Position numbers and translations under genes: made by a program. DNA of 64,000 nt from Azospira inquinata (GTDB lineage Bacteria; Pseudomonadota; Gammaproteobacteria; Burkholderiales; Rhodocyclaceae): NCBI RefSeq assembly GCF_018905915.1, contig NZ_CP064782.1, forward strand, positions 2,418,001-2,482,000, read 5' to 3'. Shown piece by piece: positions 27,330 to 37,204 of the stretch; the stretch's first letter is position 1; each line of letters starts with the position of its first letter. Under the pieces are notes generated by a model. It was given only the letters and a program-made list of their open reading frames with translations, was not told the DNA's origin and searched no databases.

Positions 27330-27782
27330 CTAGGTAAAGTCCGGATTCTTGTCCCAGCTTTTGCGGGCGGCGAATTCATCCTGCTGTTTCTGCTCCCGCT
27401 TGGCTTCCCGGTATTGCTCCGCGCTCATGTGGCGCTCCGCCAGGGTGTCGATGGCTTTCAGCTTGTTGTGCTGGGCCAGCCACTCCGCCTGGCCCTGGGC
27501 GGTGCGCTGCTGGGAGAGATGGACGCTCTTCTTCTGCTGCTCGATGGCGGCGTCGATTTTATCCATGAAATCCTGGAAATTGCGCCAGGCCGCCGGGGTC
27601 AGGCCGTTCTGGGAGGCGGCCTTGAACCGTTCCAGGTAGTCCCGGCGATAGTCTTCCAGCATGGCCAGTTTGTCCTTCGTGTCCCTCTCCGAGGCCACCA
27701 GAAAGCCCAGGGCCTTGGCCGCATCATCCACCCGGGTCTGGATCAGATCCTGGAGAGGGCGGAGGGGAAAAGGTTTTGCCAT
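27330..27782 (-). CDS. fliJ: Flagellar export chaperone-escort protein FliJ
   Basis: FliJ is the coiled-coil stalk of the FliH-FliI export ATPase. The 150-residue product is highly charged and helical with heptad-like patterns (LGFLVASERDTKDKLAMLEDYRRDYLERF; EWLAQHNKLKAIDTLAERHMSAEQYREAKREQKQQDEFAARK). Length and position after fliI fit; 67 bases separate the two. Confidence 0.93.
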   Translation of the reverse strand: MAKPFPLRPLQDLIQTRVDDAAKALGFLVASERDTKDKLAMLEDYRRDYLERFKAASQNGLTPAAWRNFQDFMDKIDAAIEQQKKSVHLSQQRTAQGQAEWLAQHNKLKAIDTLAERHMSAEQYREAKREQKQQDEFAARKSWDKNPDFT

Positions 27783-27849
27783 GGCGGGAGGACGACGGGG
27801 GAAAAGGAGAAAACGATTCTAGGCCGGGACCCGGCCCAAGTCACGGCTG

Positions 27850-29271
27850 TTACGGATGGGGCAGATCGGGGAAGAGGGCGCTTAGGCTGTCCACGCTTTC
27901 CCCATACAGGGCGCATTGGCCCAGATCCTGCTGGAGAAAGCCTTCCAGGGCGGGGTAAATCTGAATGGCCTGATCCAGCAGGGGGTCGGAACCCGCCGCA
28001 TAGGCGCCCACGGCAATCAGATCCCGGGAGCGCTGGTAGCGGGAATAGAGCTGCTTGAAGCGCCGCACCAGGTCGAACTGGGAGGGGGGAATGAGGCTGA
28101 CCATGGCCCGGCTGATGGATTGCTCGATGTCGATGGCCGGGTAATGGCCCCCGTCTGCCAGGAGCCGGGAAAGGACAATATGGCCGTCCAGAATAGCCCG
28201 GGCCGAGTCGGCGATGGGGTCCTGCTGGTCATCCCCTTCTGCCAGTACGGTATAGAAGGCGGTAATGGAACCGCCCCCGTCCGGGCCGTTCCCGGCCCGT
28301 TCCACCAGCTGGGGCAGACGGGCGAAAACGGAGGGGGGATAGCCCCGAGTCACGGGGGGCTCACCGATGGCCAGGGCGATTTCCCGCTGGGCCATGGCGT
28401 AGCGGGTGAGGGAGTCCATGATGAGCAGCACCTGCTTGCCCTCGTCCCGGAAGTATTCCGCAATGGCTGTGGCGTAGGCCGCCCCTTGCAGACGCATGAG
28501 GGGGCTGGTGTCGGCGGGGGCGGCTACCACCACGGCACGGCGGCGGCCTTCTTCCCCCAGAATTTGCTCAATGAACTCCTTCACTTCCCGGCCCCGTTCG
28601 CCGATCAGCCCCACCACGATGATTTCCGCTTCCGTATACCGGGCCATCATGCCCAGGAGTACGGATTTACCTACCCCGGAGCCGGCGAAAAGGCCCATCC
28701 GCTGGCCCCGGCCTACGGTGAGCAGACCGTTGATGGCCCGCACCCCCACGTCCAGGGTGTGTTCGATGGGGGCCCGGGACATGGGATTAACCGGGCGGCT
28801 GTGGAGGGGGCGCAGGGCATCCACCCGCAGGGGACCCTGACCGTCCAGGGGGCGGCCCGCTCCGTCCACCACCCGGCCCAGGAGACGCTGGCCCACGGGC
28901 ACCAGCTTGGTCCGGTCCGCGGCCCGGCGCCGGAAAGGCCGGGCCGCGCCGATCTTGGGTGGAGGTGCCACCGGCTCCATGGCTACCACCCGGGCGCCGG
29001 GGGAAAGGCCATAGACATCGTCCGAGGGCATGAGATAAATCTTTTCCCCGTTGAAACCCACCACTTCCGCCTCCACCGGGCTTCCCCCGGCGGGTAGCAC
29101 CAGACAGGAACTGCCCAGCGGCAGCTTGAGCCCGGCTGCTTCCATGACCAGGCCGTTGATGCGGGTGAGGTGGCCGGCGGCGGTGAGGGCCGGGGCGTGG
29201 GCCGCCGCTTCGGTACAACTGTGGAGAAATTCCCGCCAGTGGGCGGCGGCGCCGGGCAGGGGGGCGGTCAT
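27850..29271 (-). CDS. fliI: Flagellum-specific ATPase FliI
   Basis: FliI is the hexameric ATPase of flagellar export. I choose the ATG at 29271, which forms an ATGA overlap with the fliH stop; a TTG at 29283 in the same frame is possible but needless. The product (473 residues) has the Walker [12 protein letters not shown], Walker B region [18 protein letters not shown] and the F1-type [25 protein letters not shown] stretch, as in all FliI proteins. Confidence 0.98.
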   Translation of the reverse strand: MTAPLPGAAAHWREFLHSCTEAAAHAPALTAAGHLTRINGLVMEAAGLKLPLGSSCLVLPAGGSPVEAEVVGFNGEKIYLMPSDDVYGLSPGARVVAMEPVAPPPKIGAARPFRRRAADRTKLVPVGQRLLGRVVDGAGRPLDGQGPLRVDALRPLHSRPVNPMSRAPIEHTLDVGVRAINGLLTVGRGQRMGLFAGSGVGKSVLLGMMARYTEAEIIVVGLIGERGREVKEFIEQILGEEGRRRAVVVAAPADTSPLMRLQGAAYATAIAEYFRDEGKQVLLIMDSLTRYAMAQREIALAIGEPPVTRGYPPSVFARLPQLVERAGNGPDGGGSITAFYTVLAEGDDQQDPIADSARAILDGHIVLSRLLADGGHYPAIDIEQSISRAMVSLIPPSQFDLVRRFKQLYSRYQRSRDLIAVGAYAAGSDPLLDQAIQIYPALEGFLQQDLGQCALYGESVDSLSALFPDLPHP

Positions 29272-29975
29272 GGGGCTAACCAATCCTGCTGAACGCCAAT
29301 AGCTTCCAGGATTTTTTTCCAGCGCTGGGGCAGGGTGGCATCCACTTCGCTGGACCCGGCTTCAATGCGGCAGCCCCCCCGTTCCATGTCCGGGTCGGCC
29401 AGCAGGCGCCAGCCGCCGTGGGCGATCTGGTCCCCCAGCTGTTCCTGAAGCAGCTGACTGTCTTCCGGATGGAGGTGGAGCACCGGGTGGGCGTGGGAGA
29501 CGGGCAGCGCCGCCAGGGCTTCCCGGATGATGGGCAGCAGCTGCTCCGGATGGGCGTTCAGGCTGGCTCGGGTCATTTGCCGGGCGATTTCCAGACCCAT
29601 GGCCAGGAGCTGGTCCGCCACGCTCTGCTCCATGTCTCCCAGGGCCTGGGTGAAAGCCCCCACCAGGGTTTGGAGCTGGGCGGCGGCGGCCTTGGCTTCT
29701 TCCATGCCTTCCGCCTTGCCCGCGGCGAGACCTTCCGCGCGACCTGCCGCCTCCCCGGCCTGGTAACCGGCTTGAAAGCCGGATTCCTGGGCTTCCGTGT
29801 GGATGCGCTCGATTTCTTCCGCCGTGGGTAGGGCGGGCATGGACACGGTGCTTTCCTGAACGGCCGGGGTTTCCTGGGTGTCGCGCTGGCGCCGGGCCTT
29901 TTCCTCCTCGTCAAAGGCGGCCAGCTCCCAGCGCTGGTAGGCGGTCAGTTTTTCCTTAGGGATGTAACTATCCAT
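29268..29975 (-). CDS. fliH: Flagellar assembly protein FliH
   Basis: FliH is the stator-like regulator of FliI and anchors it to FliN. The 235-residue protein starts [21 protein letters not shown], has the glycine-zipper region typical for FliH ([29 protein letters not shown], repeats of GxxxG) and a C-terminal FliH/V-ATPase E-like domain. It lies between fliG and fliI with a 4-base overlap to fliI. Confidence 0.96.
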   Translation of the reverse strand: MDSYIPKEKLTAYQRWELAAFDEEEKARRQRDTQETPAVQESTVSMPALPTAEEIERIHTEAQESGFQAGYQAGEAAGRAEGLAAGKAEGMEEAKAAAAQLQTLVGAFTQALGDMEQSVADQLLAMGLEIARQMTRASLNAHPEQLLPIIREALAALPVSHAHPVLHLHPEDSQLLQEQLGDQIAHGGWRLLADPDMERGGCRIEAGSSEVDATLPQRWKKILEAIGVQQDWLAP

Positions 29976-30001
29976 GGCGGTTGGCGACAGGGCTTATGGG
30001 C

Positions 30002-31003
30002 TTAGACGAACTGGTCGTCGCCCTTGCCGCCCATCACGATCTGCCCTTCGTCGGCCAGACGGCGGACGATTTTGAGGATTTCCTTTTGTTCGGATTCCAC
30101 TTCGGAGACCCGGACCGGCCCCTTGGCCTCCAGGTCTTCCCGCAGCATTTCCGCCGCCCGCTGGGACATGTTCTTGAAAATCTTTTCCCGCAGGGCTTCG
30201 GAAGCTCCCTTCATGGCCAGGATCAGGGAATCGGACTGGATTTCCCGGAGCAGTAGCTGGATGCTCCGATCGTCCAGGTCCAGCAGGTTTTCGAAGACGA
30301 ACATTTCGTCCAGGATGCGCTGGGCCAGGTCCGGGTCGTATTCCCGGATGGAATCCACCACCGAGGTTTCGTTGGCGGTTCCCATGAAATTGAGGATTTC
30401 TGCCACGGTACGCACCCCGCCCATGGCAGATTTTTTGATATTGGCGGAGCCGGAGAGCAGGCGCAGCATCACGTCGTTCAATTCCTTCAGGGCGGCGGGC
30501 TGAACCCCTTCCAGGGTGGCTACCCGGAGGATGACGTCGTTGCGCAGGCGCTCGGGGAAGAGGCTGAGAATTTCGCTGGCGTGGTCGTGTTCCAGGTGCA
30601 CCAGGATGGTAGCGATGATCTGGGGGTGCTCGTTTTTGATGAGATCGGCCACGGTGGCCGCATCCATCCACTTCAGCCCTTCAATGCCCGAGGTTTCCCC
30701 CCCTTGGAGAATGCGGGAAATCAGATTGGAAGCCTTGTCGTCCCCCAGGGCCTTGGTCAGCACGTTGCGGATGTAAGCATCCGTATCCACGTGCACCGCC
30801 GCATGTTCCTCGGAAACTTTGTGGAATTCCTCCAGCACTTCTTCAATGCGGGCCCGGGGTACGGTGCGCAGAGCGGCCATGGCGTGGCCCAGCTTCTGCA
30901 CCTCCCGGGGGCCCAGTTGCTGAAGGACGGCGGCGGCCCCCTCTTCGCCCAAGGCGATGAGGAGGATTGCGCTTTTTTCCAGTCCTTCTTCGTTACCCGG
31001 CAT
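30002..31003 (-). CDS. fliG: Flagellar motor switch protein FliG
   Basis: FliG is the rotor protein that contacts the stator. The 333-residue protein has the N-terminal domain (KSAILLIALGEEGAAAVLQQLGPREVQKLGHAMA), the EHPQ motif (KNEHPQIIATILVHLE) and the C-terminal charged torque helix region (FENLLDLDDRSIQLLLREIQSDSLILAMKGASEALREKIFKNMSQRAAEMLREDLEAKGPVRVSEVESEQKEIL). Overlaps fliF by 11 bases. Confidence 0.98.
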   Translation of the reverse strand: MPGNEEGLEKSAILLIALGEEGAAAVLQQLGPREVQKLGHAMAALRTVPRARIEEVLEEFHKVSEEHAAVHVDTDAYIRNVLTKALGDDKASNLISRILQGGETSGIEGLKWMDAATVADLIKNEHPQIIATILVHLEHDHASEILSLFPERLRNDVILRVATLEGVQPAALKELNDVMLRLLSGSANIKKSAMGGVRTVAEILNFMGTANETSVVDSIREYDPDLAQRILDEMFVFENLLDLDDRSIQLLLREIQSDSLILAMKGASEALREKIFKNMSQRAAEMLREDLEAKGPVRVSEVESEQKEILKIVRRLADEGQIVMGGKGDDQFV

Positions 31004-32792
31004 TGACGCCCATCCAGTCCTTGATGATGTTGGCTACCCCCTTGGGGTCCTGCTTGGAGACTTCCCGGGCCCGATGCAGCTTGGCCTCGTAGGTGGCCAT
31101 AATCTGCTTGCCCCCCTCGCCGGTCAGTTCCACGATGGTGCCATCTTCCCCCACTTCCCCTTCCTGGGCCGCTTCCCCGGCTTCCCCTTCCTCTTCTTCC
31201 GCGGCGCTAGCGGGGGGCGGGAACATGGTGCGTATGATAGGACGGACCACGGCGAGAAGGATATAGGCGACGATGGCGCCGATCACCAGGTATTTAAGCA
31301 GGTCCTTGCCCAGGGAGAGGTTGTCCGGGTCTTTCCAGAAGGGCAGGGAGTTGTCCACCTTTTCCCCCAGGTTGAAGGCCGTGTTGGCCACGGACAGGGT
31401 GTCGCCCCGCTGCTGGTTGAAGCCCATGGCTTCCCGCACCAGGTCGTTGATCTGCTTGATTTCCGCGTCGTTCAAGGGGCGGCTGGTGGGTTTGCCGGAC
31501 TTATCCACATCCTGCTTGTTATTGACCACCACGGCCACGGACAGGCGCTTGATATTGCCCACATTCTGCTTGGTGTAGCTGACCGTCTTATCCACCTCGT
31601 AGTTGATGGTGGAGTCCTTGCGGGTATTGATGGGCTGGCCGGCGGAATAAATGGGGGCCTGTACCCCGGCAGCGTTGATCTGGCCCGGCGGCTGCTGGCC
31701 GTTGGCCGGGGCGCCGTTGGCGGGCTGACCCGGTACGGCCGGGCTGGTGATGGGGGCGGTGGCTGGGACCGGCGGTTGGTTGGTGAGGGCGCCGGGCACC
31801 CCTTGGGCGGGCGGATTGACCGAAGCGGTTTCCGAGCTTTGCTGGCTACGGATGGAAATGTCCGGCGGGGTGGTGTTGGGCTTGTAGCTTTCGGCGGTCT
31901 GTTCGCTCTGGGAAAAATCCATATCGGCGGCCACCTGCACCCGGGCGTTGCCCGGGCCCACCACGGGAGAGAGGATGTCTTCCACCCGCTTGATAACGCT
32001 GGCTTCCACTTCCTGCACATACTTGATCTGGGTGGGATCTAGCCCGGCTTCCATGAGCTTGCTCTTCAGCTGGGAAAGCAGATTGCCGTCCTGGTCCAGC
32101 ACCGTCACATTGGCCGCATTGAGCTGGGGCACGCTGGAGGCCACTAAGTGGACGATCCCGGCCACCTGGGCCGGTTCCAGATTGCGCCCCGGATAAAGCT
32201 GGAGCAGTACGGAGGCAGTGGGTTTTTGCTCTTCCCGGACGAAGACGGAAGGCTTGGGAATGGCCAGATGCACCCTGGCGGACTGCACCGTGGATATGGA
32301 CTGGATGGTTTTCGCCAGCTCCCCTTCCAGGGCCCGCTGGTAATTGACCTGCTCGGCAAACTGGCTGATACCGAACTTCTGGTTTTCCATCAGTTCGAAG
32401 CCTACGGAGCCGCCCTTGGGCAAGCCTTGGCTGGCTAGGCGCAGCCGTACCTCGTGGACCTTGTCCGCCGGCACCAGGATGGCGCCGCTGCCGTCGGTGA
32501 ATTTATAGGGAACGTTGAGCTGTTCCAGGGAGGTGATGATGGCCCCCCCGTCCCGTTCCGAGAGATTGCTGAAGAGTACCTTGTAATCGGGCTGGCGGCT
32601 CCAGAGAAAGGCGCCGATGACCAGGGCGAAAATGGCGGCGACCGCCACCATTAGGGCGATTTTCTGCTGATTGTTAAGCCGGGCGAGGCCCTCTTTCAGT
32701 CGACCCGAGATCCCGGCCAGGCCGGGGGCCGCACCGGGAGGCAGGTTTCCGGGAGGGGTTCCGGTTGCGTCGTTTTCCTGAGTCGCCGCCAT
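30993..32792 (-). CDS. fliF: Flagellar MS-ring protein FliF
   Basis: FliF forms the MS ring, the base on which the motor and export gate assemble. The 599-residue protein has two membrane helices (near 46-66, IALMVAVAAIFALVIGAFLW; and near 480-500, LLKYLVIGAIVAYILLAVVRPI), the YscJ/FliF periplasmic region (VNYQRALEGELAKTIQSISTVQSARVHLAIPKPSVFVREEQKPTASVLL) and the C-terminal FliG-binding tail (REVSKQDPKGVANIIKDWMG). Divergent from fleS across an AT-rich 123-base gap in which I find no sigma-54 site. Confidence 0.98.
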   Translation of the reverse strand: MAATQENDATGTPPGNLPPGAAPGLAGISGRLKEGLARLNNQQKIALMVAVAAIFALVIGAFLWSRQPDYKVLFSNLSERDGGAIITSLEQLNVPYKFTDGSGAILVPADKVHEVRLRLASQGLPKGGSVGFELMENQKFGISQFAEQVNYQRALEGELAKTIQSISTVQSARVHLAIPKPSVFVREEQKPTASVLLQLYPGRNLEPAQVAGIVHLVASSVPQLNAANVTVLDQDGNLLSQLKSKLMEAGLDPTQIKYVQEVEASVIKRVEDILSPVVGPGNARVQVAADMDFSQSEQTAESYKPNTTPPDISIRSQQSSETASVNPPAQGVPGALTNQPPVPATAPITSPAVPGQPANGAPANGQQPPGQINAAGVQAPIYSAGQPINTRKDSTINYEVDKTVSYTKQNVGNIKRLSVAVVVNNKQDVDKSGKPTSRPLNDAEIKQINDLVREAMGFNQQRGDTLSVANTAFNLGEKVDNSLPFWKDPDNLSLGKDLLKYLVIGAIVAYILLAVVRPIIRTMFPPPASAAEEEEGEAGEAAQEGEVGEDGTIVELTGEGGKQIMATYEAKLHRAREVSKQDPKGVANIIKDWMGVNAG

Positions 32793-32915
32793 CAGTAGAG
32801 TGTCTCGTCTTGCGCAACCTTGCGGTTAAATGAGTAAAAGCGAAAATTTTCGTGAAATATTCTATATTGTATCCGCTAATCGCCTTTCAATCCCGCATAT
32901 TCTTTGGCTCCCCGC

Positions 32916-34091
32916 ATGTCCGAACCCCCAATTACTCCCCCCGATCATAAAGCTCAGGAACTGCAAAAGGCCTTTGATGTTTTCAACCAGGTTTCCCAGG
33001 AGCTGACCCAGGCCTATGAGGCTCTCCAGGCCCGGGTCACTTCCCTGACCGGGGAATTGGCGGTGGCCAACGGGGAATTACGTCGCCAGTACCGGGAAAA
33101 AGAGGCCTTGTCTGAGCGCCTTTCCGTGCTGCTGGATGCCCTGCCCGCCGGGGTGATGGTCCTCAATGCCAAGGGGGAGGTGACGGAGGCCAATCCGGTG
33201 GCCCGGGACATGTTCGGCGCCAATGCCCTGGGCCAGCCCTGGTCCGCCCTGACGGAAAACCGCCTGGCCGCCAGTGAATCCCCCCATGAATGGCTGCTCG
33301 GGGGGCGGCGCATCAGCATTGCGGAAAGCTCCCTGGATTCGGTGGGGGGGCGGATTCTGGTGATTCACGATATTACCCATGCCCATGACATGAAGGCCCG
33401 GCTGGAGCGCAATCAGCGCCTGGCTGCCATGGGGGAAATGGCGGCCTCCCTGGCCCACCAGCTACGCACTCCCTTGGCTACCGCCCTGCTGTATTGCGGC
33501 AATCTGGGGACGCCGGAACTGGCGCCAGAAGCCCGCAGCCGCTTTGCGGAAAAGGCCGCCGATCAGCTGCGCCGTCTGGAACGTCTGATTCAGGACGTGC
33601 TGTTGTTCGCCCGGGGGGAAAGCATCGGCCGGGAGGTGATCCCGGTTTCCGCCCTCCTGGCCGAGGCTATTCAGGCGGTGGAGCCCCTCATGCGGGAGCA
33701 CGGGGTGGTATTTCAGGCGTCCTCCCAGGTGGATGACTTTATAATTATGGGTGGCCGCAAGGCCCTGGCGGGCGCTTTGACCAATCTTCTGGAAAACGCC
33801 ATGCAGGTGTGCGAGGCCGATGGGGCGGTGGGCCGGGCCGTTTCCTTGGATGCCCAGGTGGCGGATGGCCGGGTGCTGATCCGGGTCAAGGACGCCGGTC
33901 CGGGGATTGCCCCGGAAGCCCAGGCCCGAATCTTCGAGCCCTTTTTTACCACCCGGGGCCAGGGGACAGGGCTGGGGTTGGCCATTGCCCTGGGCGTGGC
34001 CCGGGCCCATGGCGGTACCATTGATGTCCAGTCCCAACTTGGCGTGGGCTCGGAATTTACCCTGGATTTGCCGGTCGGCAAAAAAGCCTGA
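32916..34091 (+). CDS. fleS: Flagellar sensor histidine kinase, FleS/FlrB type
   Basis: A soluble kinase (391 residues from the ATG at 32916; an in-frame TTG at 32904 is less likely). No membrane helix is visible. It has a coiled-coil start, a PAS domain (LSVLLDALPAGVMVLNAKGEVTEANPVARDMFG, about 65-150), the HisKA box with the phospho-acceptor histidine at residue 181 (LAHQLRTPLATALLY) and an HATPase domain (LENAMQVCEA; DAGPGIAPE; GQGTGLGLAI). Paired with the sigma-54 activator 19 bases downstream. In Pseudomonas and Vibrio such pairs turn on the hook-basal-body genes. Confidence 0.92.
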   Translation: MSEPPITPPDHKAQELQKAFDVFNQVSQELTQAYEALQARVTSLTGELAVANGELRRQYREKEALSERLSVLLDALPAGVMVLNAKGEVTEANPVARDMFGANALGQPWSALTENRLAASESPHEWLLGGRRISIAESSLDSVGGRILVIHDITHAHDMKARLERNQRLAAMGEMAASLAHQLRTPLATALLYCGNLGTPELAPEARSRFAEKAADQLRRLERLIQDVLLFARGESIGREVIPVSALLAEAIQAVEPLMREHGVVFQASSQVDDFIIMGGRKALAGALTNLLENAMQVCEADGAVGRAVSLDAQVADGRVLIRVKDAGPGIAPEAQARIFEPFFTTRGQGTGLGLAIALGVARAHGGTIDVQSQLGVGSEFTLDLPVGKKA

Positions 34092-34110
34092 CCGATTAAG
34101 GAACAAGCGA

Positions 34111-35544
34111 ATGGCGAGCAATTTTCCCATCCTGGTGGTGGAGGACGATCCCAATTTGCGGGAAGCGGTATGCGACACCCTAGAATTGGCCGGAGAGGCC
34201 GTGCTGTCTGTGGGATCGGGGCCGGAAGCCCTGGAGCTGCTGGCCGCCCGACCCGTTTCCATTGTGGTCAGCGACGTGCGCATGGACCCCATGGACGGCA
34301 TTACCCTGTTGAAGGAAATCCGGGGCCGCTACCCCCATCTGCCGGTGGTGCTAATGACCGCCTTTGCGGACGTGGATCGGGCCGTGGAAGCCATGCGGGC
34401 CGGGGCCTGTGACTTCCTTTTGAAGCCCTTTGAGCCCAAGGCCCTACTGGAACACGTGGCCCGCTACCGGCTGCCTCCCATGGGGGAAGACGGGGAGGTG
34501 GTGGCTGTGGATCCGGCCAGCCGTAATCTTTTTGCCCTAGCCGCCCGGGTTGCCCAGACCGACGCTACGGTCCTGCTCACCGGGGAGTCCGGTGTAGGGA
34601 AGGAAGTGGTGGCCCGCTACATCCACAATCATTCCGGGCGTCGCCAGGGGCCCTTTGTGGCCATCAATTGCGCCGCCATTCCGGAAAGCCTGTTGGAAGC
34701 TACCCTGTTTGGCTATGAAAAAGGCGCGTTCACCGGCGCCACCCAGGCCCAGGCGGGGAAATTTGAACAGGCCCAGAACGGCACCCTGTTGCTGGACGAA
34801 GTGACGGAAATGCCCCTCAGTCTCCAGGCCAAGCTATTGCGCGTGTTGCAGGAGCGGGAAGTGGAGCGGGTGGGGGGCAAAAAGCCGGTGCAGCTGGATA
34901 TCCGGGTGGTGGCTACCTCCAATCGGGAGATGGGGGAAGCGGTGGCGAAAGGGGTGTTCCGGGAGGATTTGTACTACCGGCTCAATGTCTTCCCCCTGCT
35001 GATCCCCTCCCTGCGCCAGCGTCCAGAGGATATCGTGCCCCTGGCCCGGCATTTTCTTGCCGACCAGGGCGGCAAATCCGGCCGCCCCGGGCTGCGCTTT
35101 ACGGCGGATGGGGAGGCGGCCCTCAAGGCCTATCCCTGGCCCGGCAATGTGCGGGAACTGGTGAACGTGGTGCAACGGGCCCTGATCCTGGCGCCCGGGG
35201 ATGAGGTGGATGGGCCTTGCCTGCACTTGCCGACGGGGGGAATGACGGGCCCCGGCCTATCCCCTGGGGCGGGGATGTCCCCCATGATGCTGGCGCCCCA
35301 ACCCGGGGTGGCATCGGGTGAACGGGAGGTCCGGAACCCGTCCCTTCAAGAAGAGGCCAACGGCCTTCAAGTCGGCGACAAAAAAGCCGATAATATCAAG
35401 GACTGGGAGCGGGAATTGATTTTGGAAACCCTGGCAGCGGTGGGGGGCTCCCGGAAAAAGGCGGTGGAGCGCTTGGGAATTTCCGAGCGCACTTTGCGTC
35501 ATAAGCTCAGGCAGTATCGTTTGGCCGGCTACCTGGAAGAATAA
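34111..35544 (+). CDS. fleR: Sigma-54-dependent response regulator, FleR/FlrC type
   Basis: An activator of sigma-54 promoters, 477 residues from the ATG at 34111 (AAGGAAC ahead). It has a receiver domain with the phospho-acceptor aspartate D55 (VVSDVRMDPMDG), an AAA+ domain with Walker A (GESGVGKE) and the sigma-54 contact loop GAFTGA (GYEKGAFTGATQAQAG), Walker B (GTLLLDEVTEM), and a C-terminal Fis-type HTH (KKAVERLGISERTLRHKLRQYR). With FleS it should drive the sigma-54 sites found at flgB, fliE, fliK and fliC2. No FleQ-type master regulator is in the window. Confidence 0.94.
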   Translation: MASNFPILVVEDDPNLREAVCDTLELAGEAVLSVGSGPEALELLAARPVSIVVSDVRMDPMDGITLLKEIRGRYPHLPVVLMTAFADVDRAVEAMRAGACDFLLKPFEPKALLEHVARYRLPPMGEDGEVVAVDPASRNLFALAARVAQTDATVLLTGESGVGKEVVARYIHNHSGRRQGPFVAINCAAIPESLLEATLFGYEKGAFTGATQAQAGKFEQAQNGTLLLDEVTEMPLSLQAKLLRVLQEREVERVGGKKPVQLDIRVVATSNREMGEAVAKGVFREDLYYRLNVFPLLIPSLRQRPEDIVPLARHFLADQGGKSGRPGLRFTADGEAALKAYPWPGNVRELVNVVQRALILAPGDEVDGPCLHLPTGGMTGPGLSPGAGMSPMMLAPQPGVASGEREVRNPSLQEEANGLQVGDKKADNIKDWERELILETLAAVGGSRKKAVERLGISERTLRHKLRQYRLAGYLEE

Positions 35545-35547
35545 ATC

Positions 35548-35564
35548 TGGCGCAATAGTTGCTT
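35548..35564 (+). promoter_or_regulatory. Sigma-54 promoter of fliE
   Basis: TGGCGCAATAGTTGCTT has GG at 35549-35550 and GC at 35561-35562, ten bases apart, and matches the consensus TGGCACG-N4-TTGCT well (TTGCT complete). It starts four bases after the fleR stop; initiation is expected near 35574, about 19 bases before the fliE ATG. Confidence 0.85.
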
Positions 35565-35592
35565 AGATTTCTCTGATCGGTTGGAGAAAGTC

Positions 35593-35949
35593 ATGGACAC
35601 CAAAGGCATTGATAGCATGTTGAGTCAGTTGCGGGCCGCTTCCGCCCTCGCTTCTTCGGGTAAGACCGGGGAAGTTGGTGGCGTTGCTGGGGCGACCGGT
35701 GCGGCTGGCTCTGCGGCGCCGGGGGGTGTGGATTTTTCCCAGGTCCTCAAGTCCACCATTGACCAGGTCAATCAGGCCCAGCAGGAAGCCCAGAACATTT
35801 CCCAGGATTTTGCTTCCGGCAATTCCAACGCCAACCTTCACGAAGTCATGATTGCCCTGCAAAAGGCCAATGTGTCTTTCCAGGAAATGGTGCAGGTGCG
35901 CAATAAGCTGGTGACCGCCTATCAGGATGTGATGAACATCCAGGTGTGA
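35593..35949 (+). CDS. fliE: Hook-basal body junction protein FliE
   Basis: FliE connects the MS ring and export gate to the rod. From the ATG at 35593 (GGAGAAAG before it) it is 118 residues with the family's C-terminus (VDFSQVLKSTIDQVNQAQQEAQNISQDFASGN...LHEVMIALQKANVSFQEMVQVRNKLVTAYQDVMNIQV). It is separated here from fliF, which is on the other strand and divergent from fleS. Confidence 0.96.
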   Translation: MDTKGIDSMLSQLRAASALASSGKTGEVGGVAGATGAAGSAAPGGVDFSQVLKSTIDQVNQAQQEAQNISQDFASGNSNANLHEVMIALQKANVSFQEMVQVRNKLVTAYQDVMNIQV

Positions 35950-35982
35950 TCCACGCCCGGACCGGCCTTCCGCCGGCCCCTT

Positions 35983-36001
35983 CCCGGGGACAGACCCCGG
36001 G
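35983..36001. terminator. GC-rich hairpin between convergent fliE and ycgR
   Basis: CCCGGGG and CCCCGGG form a 7-bp stem with a 5-base loop, preceded by another small hairpin (CCGGC/GCCGG, about 35970-35985). No T-run follows, so this may be only a weak stop for the convergent genes. Confidence 0.35.
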
Positions 36002-36010
36002 GCTCTCCCC

Positions 36011-36811
36011 TCAGTCCAGCCCGCTTAAGCGGGCTTTTCTTTCCCGCTCGATGCGGGTGATGTAGCGCTGCACCATGCTCAGGCGGGTGCCCGGCAAATC
36101 CACATATTCACAGCCCGCCCGCAGGTACACGTTGCCTGTCTTGGTGGTGACGGGAAAGGCGTTGCGCACCGTCAGGGTAGTCTGGATTTCCCCCTCTTCC
36201 GGCAGGGCGAAACAGCAATCGGGGAAGGTGGTGCCCGGGGCGAAGCGTTCCTTCTGATCCATGGGCAGCATGAGGCCGATGCCACCCCCGCTGATGTCCA
36301 GGATCGGCGCCTCCATGGGGGGATCTGCCGGAATCAGGCATTTGATGGGGTTTGCAATGGGGGCGACCAGACGGTAGTACTCCCGGCGCTGCAGGCGCAA
36401 CAGGGTTTCCGGCAGCTCCCCAAGGAAGGCGGGGCGGCCTTCAAAGCTGGTGGAGCGTAAACCCTTTAGGCTGAACTGGATTTTGACCTTGTCCAGACTG
36501 GAGATAAAAATCAGTTTTCCCGCCACCAGAGCTTTTTGATTCATTTCCTGGTCGCTGCCCATGTCGAAAATGAGCTGACTGCTTTTGGTGATCTGGTTTA
36601 AGGCGGTGAGCAGAAAAGCGTTGCCGTTATCGAAATAGACCGTGATCATGGCCCCTTTTTGCAACAGGGAGCGCAACACGAACAGTATTTCCGCCCGGGA
36701 GTAGAGGAGATATTTGCTGTAATCGTCCTCGGTTTCCGGATGGATACTGTGGTGAGAATTCTCCGAAGGGGTGTTAGGCGTGGCCGTCGGCTCGGGAGCC
36801 TTGTCAGTCAT
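36011..36811 (-). CDS. ycgR: Flagellar brake protein, YcgR-like PilZ protein
   Basis: YcgR proteins bind cyclic-di-GMP and slow the motor by contacting FliG/MotA. The 266-residue protein has a YcgR N-terminal domain (about 30-140, ILFVLRSLLQKGAMITVYFDNGNAFLLTAL) and a PilZ domain with both ligand motifs: RxxxR in QRREYYR (about residue 150) and DxSxxG in DISGGGIGL. It ends the late-gene block and is convergent with fliE. The 73-base gap to the next gene upstream shows no sigma-28 or sigma-54 site. Confidence 0.92.
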   Translation of the reverse strand: MTDKAPEPTATPNTPSENSHHSIHPETEDDYSKYLLYSRAEILFVLRSLLQKGAMITVYFDNGNAFLLTALNQITKSSQLIFDMGSDQEMNQKALVAGKLIFISSLDKVKIQFSLKGLRSTSFEGRPAFLGELPETLLRLQRREYYRLVAPIANPIKCLIPADPPMEAPILDISGGGIGLMLPMDQKERFAPGTTFPDCCFALPEEGEIQTTLTVRNAFPVTTKTGNVYLRAGCEYVDLPGTRLSMVQRYITRIERERKARLSGLD

Positions 36812-36883
36812 TGGGTGTCCTGGGTTTCCGCATGCAGCGACAAGCCTGAAGTGTAATCAAAAGCCCGCATTCTGAGAATGGCA

Positions 36884-37204
36884 TTATTTCCCTAAGATTA
36901 GGGATAGGGGGCTATTTTCCTGGCTTGGGGCTCCGTCCCCTTCCTGTTCCAGGCGATAAACCCAGGCCAATAGCTCCGCTACCGCCACATAGAGCTGGGG
37001 GGGGATGCGTTCATCCAGGTCCACTTGCATCAACAAGCCCACCAGTTCCGGAGATTCATGGACATAGACCCCGTGGGCCCGGGCCTTGGCGATAATTTCT
37101 TCCGCCACAAAGCCTTTGCCCTTGGCCACGATGCGGGGAGCGACATCCGTTTCCTGGTAGGTGAGGGCTACGGCACTGCGCATGGCTCCACTGGTGTCAG
37201 CCAT
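36884..37204 (-). CDS. fhlB: FlhB C-terminal domain paralogue (FhlB/FlhX-like)
   Basis: A 106-residue protein that aligns along its whole core with the cytoplasmic domain of FlhB in this window (SAVALTYQETDVAPRIVAKGKG against FAVALSYKTGMQAPKVVAKGVD; later PPQLYVAVAELLAWVYRLEQ against PAALYTAVAEVLAYVYQLNR). It begins almost exactly where FlhB is cleaved after NPTH and lacks that motif and all membrane helices, so it resembles a pre-cleaved FlhB C-domain. Such proteins (for example FlhX of Helicobacter) can replace the cleaved fragment. Overlaps the fliK-like gene upstream by 8 bases. Confidence 0.88.
   Translation of the reverse strand: MADTSGAMRSAVALTYQETDVAPRIVAKGKGFVAEEIIAKARAHGVYVHESPELVGLLMQVDLDERIPPQLYVAVAELLAWVYRLEQEGDGAPSQENSPLSLILGK

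Noticed and set aside
32793..32915. Possible sigma-54 promoter for fliF in the fliF-fleS divergent gap
   Set aside because: No GG-N10-GC pair with a TGGCAC-like -24 exists on the minus strand; one spacing match reaching into fleS (around 32914-32927) has a poor -24.
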